From Planctomycetota bacterium (lineage in GTDB: Bacteria > Planctomycetota > UBA11346), in NCBI GenBank assembly GCA_024641365.1, contig JAHEDF010000187.1:1-7278 (forward strand): a stretch of 7,278 nucleotides of DNA, given 5' to 3'. The stretch's first letter is position 1. Each line of letters opens with the position of its first letter. This document shows positions 5,438 through 7,278 of this stretch, piece by piece. A program made the translations under genes and the position numbers. Below the pieces are notes generated by a model. It was not told where the DNA came from. It searched no databases and saw only the letters and a list, made by a program, of their open reading frames with translations.

Positions 5438-6691
5438 ATGTCGCGATCTACACAAAAAATTCTGGCTCCTAAAAAGCTGATGCCGACTTTGCAGCGCATT
5501 CGCTCTGTGTTGTTTGGAAACCATCCTATCCCAACGCCAAGCGATAATTGGGACACAGAATTAGTCGAAAGTGATTTTGATCGTTATCTTACTGCGCTTA
5601 TTACAGATATCGATGCGGCGCAGCACAGTATTTTAATTGAAGTCTATATATTAGGGAATGATCCAATCGCTGAACGCATTGAGGCCGCGCTTATTGCAGC
5701 CGCGCAGCGTGGTTTGCGTGTCCTGTTAGCGGTAGATGGAATTGGCTCAGGATCGTGGATTGAAAATCGTGCCGCGACATTAACGCAACAAGGCATTCGT
5801 GTACGTGTTTATCATCCGCCTCCTTGGCTCGTGGCTGGGTTTTCAGTGCCAACACGTGAACGTATGGCGGCATCAGCCCATTGGTTACGTTATGTCAATC
5901 GACGTAATCACCGAAAAATATGTTTGATTGATTGTAACCTTGCCTGGGTTGGCTCTATGAATTTAGTGGCTGATCATTCACGCGCATTATCTGGCGATAA
6001 CGCTTGGCGTGATGTGGTTGCTCGCGTAACTGGGCCAGACACCATTATTTTTGGCCGCGCAATTATTGCAGCGTGGGTCCATAGTTGGCGCATGCGTGGC
6101 CAACGACTCTATCCATCATTTACCTTAGAACGTAAAAATATTAACTTACCTGCCACCAGTTTAGTGCTCTTAAACCACGGGGTTTTACAACGGCATGCGT
6201 TTTATACGAGTTTGCTGAAACGTATAAAAAATGCGCGCCAGAAAGTCTGGATTGCAAATGCGTATTTTGTCCCGCAACAAACTTTATTAACGGCTCTCGG
6301 ACAAGCCGCCGCCAACGGTGCCGATGTCCGTATTTTATTGCCAGGGCGCAATGATCATTGGTTTATGCAATACGTCGCTCGTACTTTTATTGATCGACTC
6401 CATCAATTGGGTGTCCATGTACACGAATATTTACCGAGCATGTTACATGCCAAAACCATGATCATTGATGAGTGGTGTTCGGTTGGATCTACTAATTTGA
6501 ATAGTCGCAGTTTATTACATGATTTAGAGGCTGATGTCGTACTGGTGAAACCTGAATCACGACAACATTTAGAGGCTATTTTTACAACCGACTTAGATAA
6601 ATCATTAGAAGTCACCACTGATGCCAACCGTCCATCGCTGTTTACACGGATAATTGGTTCGCTTATATTAATTTTACGACGGTGGATCTAA
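5438..6691 (+). CDS. clsB: Cardiolipin synthase B type, phospholipase D superfamily protein
   Basis: The 417-residue protein is close in length to E. coli ClsB (YbhO, about 413). It has two HKD catalytic motifs: HRKICLID with His158, Lys160, Asp165, and HAKTMIID with His337, Lys339, Asp344. Each is followed by the family's GS-N segment (VGSMN, VGSTNLNSRSL). In this family the two HKDs form one active site that makes cardiolipin by transferring a phosphatidyl group through a phospho-histidine intermediate, at the inner face of the cytoplasmic membrane. There is no N-terminal double membrane span as in ClsA. A hydrophobic/basic C-terminal tail (about 400-417) could help membrane contact. The ATG at 5438 is the first start after an in-frame TGA at 5423-5425; the preceding GAGAG is a weak ribosome binding site. 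It overlaps the next gene by one base. The general phosphatidyltransferase assignment is strong; the exact ClsB versus ClsC-type donor preference is inferred. Confidence 0.85.
   Translation: MSRSTQKILAPKKLMPTLQRIRSVLFGNHPIPTPSDNWDTELVESDFDRYLTALITDIDAAQHSILIEVYILGNDPIAERIEAALIAAAQRGLRVLLAVDGIGSGSWIENRAATLTQQGIRVRVYHPPPWLVAGFSVPTRERMAASAHWLRYVNRRNHRKICLIDCNLAWVGSMNLVADHSRALSGDNAWRDVVARVTGPDTIIFGRAIIAAWVHSWRMRGQRLYPSFTLERKNINLPATSLVLLNHGVLQRHAFYTSLLKRIKNARQKVWIANAYFVPQQTLLTALGQAAANGADVRILLPGRNDHWFMQYVARTFIDRLHQLGVHVHEYLPSMLHAKTMIIDEWCSVGSTNLNSRSLLHDLEADVVLVKPESRQHLEAIFTTDLDKSLEVTTDANRPSLFTRIIGSLILILRRWI
6681..6686 (+). promoter_or_regulatory. Ribosome binding site for the EEP-family gene, inside the cls coding end
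   Basis: GGTGGA lies four bases before the ATG at 6691 and within the last codons of the cls gene. It supports re-initiation at the TAATG junction. Confidence 0.5.
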
Positions 6692-7278
6692 TGACTATTC
6701 GCGTTCTGTCCTATAATATTCATAAAGGCATGACCGTCGCTAATCGACGCTTTGTTTTAGAGCGCATGCGTACTGCCATTCGCTCTATAAATGCTGACAT
6801 TGTTTTTTTGCAAGAAGTCCAAGGACAACATCACAAACGAGCGCAACGATTTTGTGACAAATGGCCGATTGAAGGACAATGTGAATTCTTAGCCGACAGC
6901 ATTTGGCCGCATCATGCCTATGGACGCAATGCTTTATATGATCATGGCCACCATGGGAATGCCATTTTAAGTAAACATCGTTTTCGCAGTTGGGAAAATT
7001 TAGACGTTTCCAATAATCGCTTTGAACGACGTGGATTACTTCACGGTATTATTCATCATCCCGGACTCAGTGAAGATTTACATTTAATTTGTTGTCATCT
7101 GGATTTATTCGAACGCGGACGTCGCAAACAAATAACGAAATTAATTGAGCGTATTAACGACGCGGTTCCGAGCACGGCCCCGCTTTTAGTTGCGGGCGAT
7201 TTTAATGATTGGCGCATGCGCATAAGTCCGCATCTTGCTGATGACCTCGGTCTGATTGAAGTGCATCATCATTTGCAC
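6691..7278 (+). CDS. Endonuclease/exonuclease/phosphatase family protein, YbhP-like (3' end outside window)
   Basis: The frame starts at the ATG in the TAATG overlap with the cls stop and stays open for 196 codons to the window edge. The family's usual length of about 250 means roughly a fifth is missing. EEP-fold landmarks are present in order: SYNIHKG at 7-13 with metal-site Asn9, FLQEV at 39-43 with the metal-binding Glu42, HGNAILSK at 88-95, CCHLDL at 134-139 with His136 and Asp138, and AGDFND at 168-173 with Asp170 and Asn172. The final catalytic Asp-His pair lies beyond the edge. Members are Mg-dependent phosphodiesterases or phosphatases of DNA, inositol phosphates or lipids. No signal peptide is visible, so it is probably cytoplasmic. 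Coupling to cardiolipin synthase suggests a phospholipid-linked role, but the substrate is unknown; nuclease activity cannot be excluded. Confidence 0.85.
   Translation, partial: MTIRVLSYNIHKGMTVANRRFVLERMRTAIRSINADIVFLQEVQGQHHKRAQRFCDKWPIEGQCEFLADSIWPHHAYGRNALYDHGHHGNAILSKHRFRSWENLDVSNNRFERRGLLHGIIHHPGLSEDLHLICCHLDLFERGRRKQITKLIERINDAVPSTAPLLVAGDFNDWRMRISPHLADDLGLIEVHHHLH

Overview
The window holds four genes, all on the + strand, in two functional blocks separated by a 374-base intergenic stretch that carries a structured tandem repeat. The organism is probably a proteobacterium, most likely a gammaproteobacterium. The right-hand block pairs a ClsB/YbhO-type cardiolipin synthase with a YbhP-type endonuclease/exonuclease/phosphatase (EEP) family protein, a pairing known from Escherichia coli. 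This is inference from two genes; no rRNA or other marker is present. Codon choice leans to A/T third positions (TTA for Leu, for example) in all four genes, so neither block looks like a very recent arrival.

Left block (about 331-5063). The first gene encodes a secreted protein of about 761 residues. It has a signal peptide, a DUF6797-like N-terminal region, a beta-propeller-like middle resembling the sugar-dehydrogenase-like modules of Planctomycetes and Verrucomicrobia, and a C-terminal beta-rich domain. The second gene encodes a protein of about 770 residues with an N-terminal membrane anchor, a proline-rich spacer, a PA14-like beta domain and five CXXCH haem c sites. Together they look like a periplasmic or cell-surface oxidoreductase module: a candidate catalytic or ligand-binding propeller plus a tethered multihaem electron carrier. 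The substrate cannot be read from sequence. A perfect 14-bp inverted repeat followed by a short T-run lies between them. It argues for a GTG start of the second gene at 2751 and may set the relative expression of the two genes.

Intergenic region (5064-5437). Just after the cytochrome gene comes a probable rho-independent terminator. It overlaps the start of two tandem copies of a roughly 92-95 base element. Each copy contains a T-tract/A-tract pair, a nested hairpin whose stem is kept by compensatory base changes between copies, and a second, GC-rich hairpin identical in both. Read on the - strand, each nested hairpin is followed by six T residues, like an intrinsic terminator.

Right block (5438 to the end). 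A two-HKD phospholipase D superfamily protein (cardiolipin synthase B type) is followed, with a one-base TAATG overlap, by an EEP-family protein that runs off the right edge. The overlap indicates translational coupling.

The first 330 bases contain no gene that can be defended. They hold the leader of the first secreted protein and only weak regulatory candidates.
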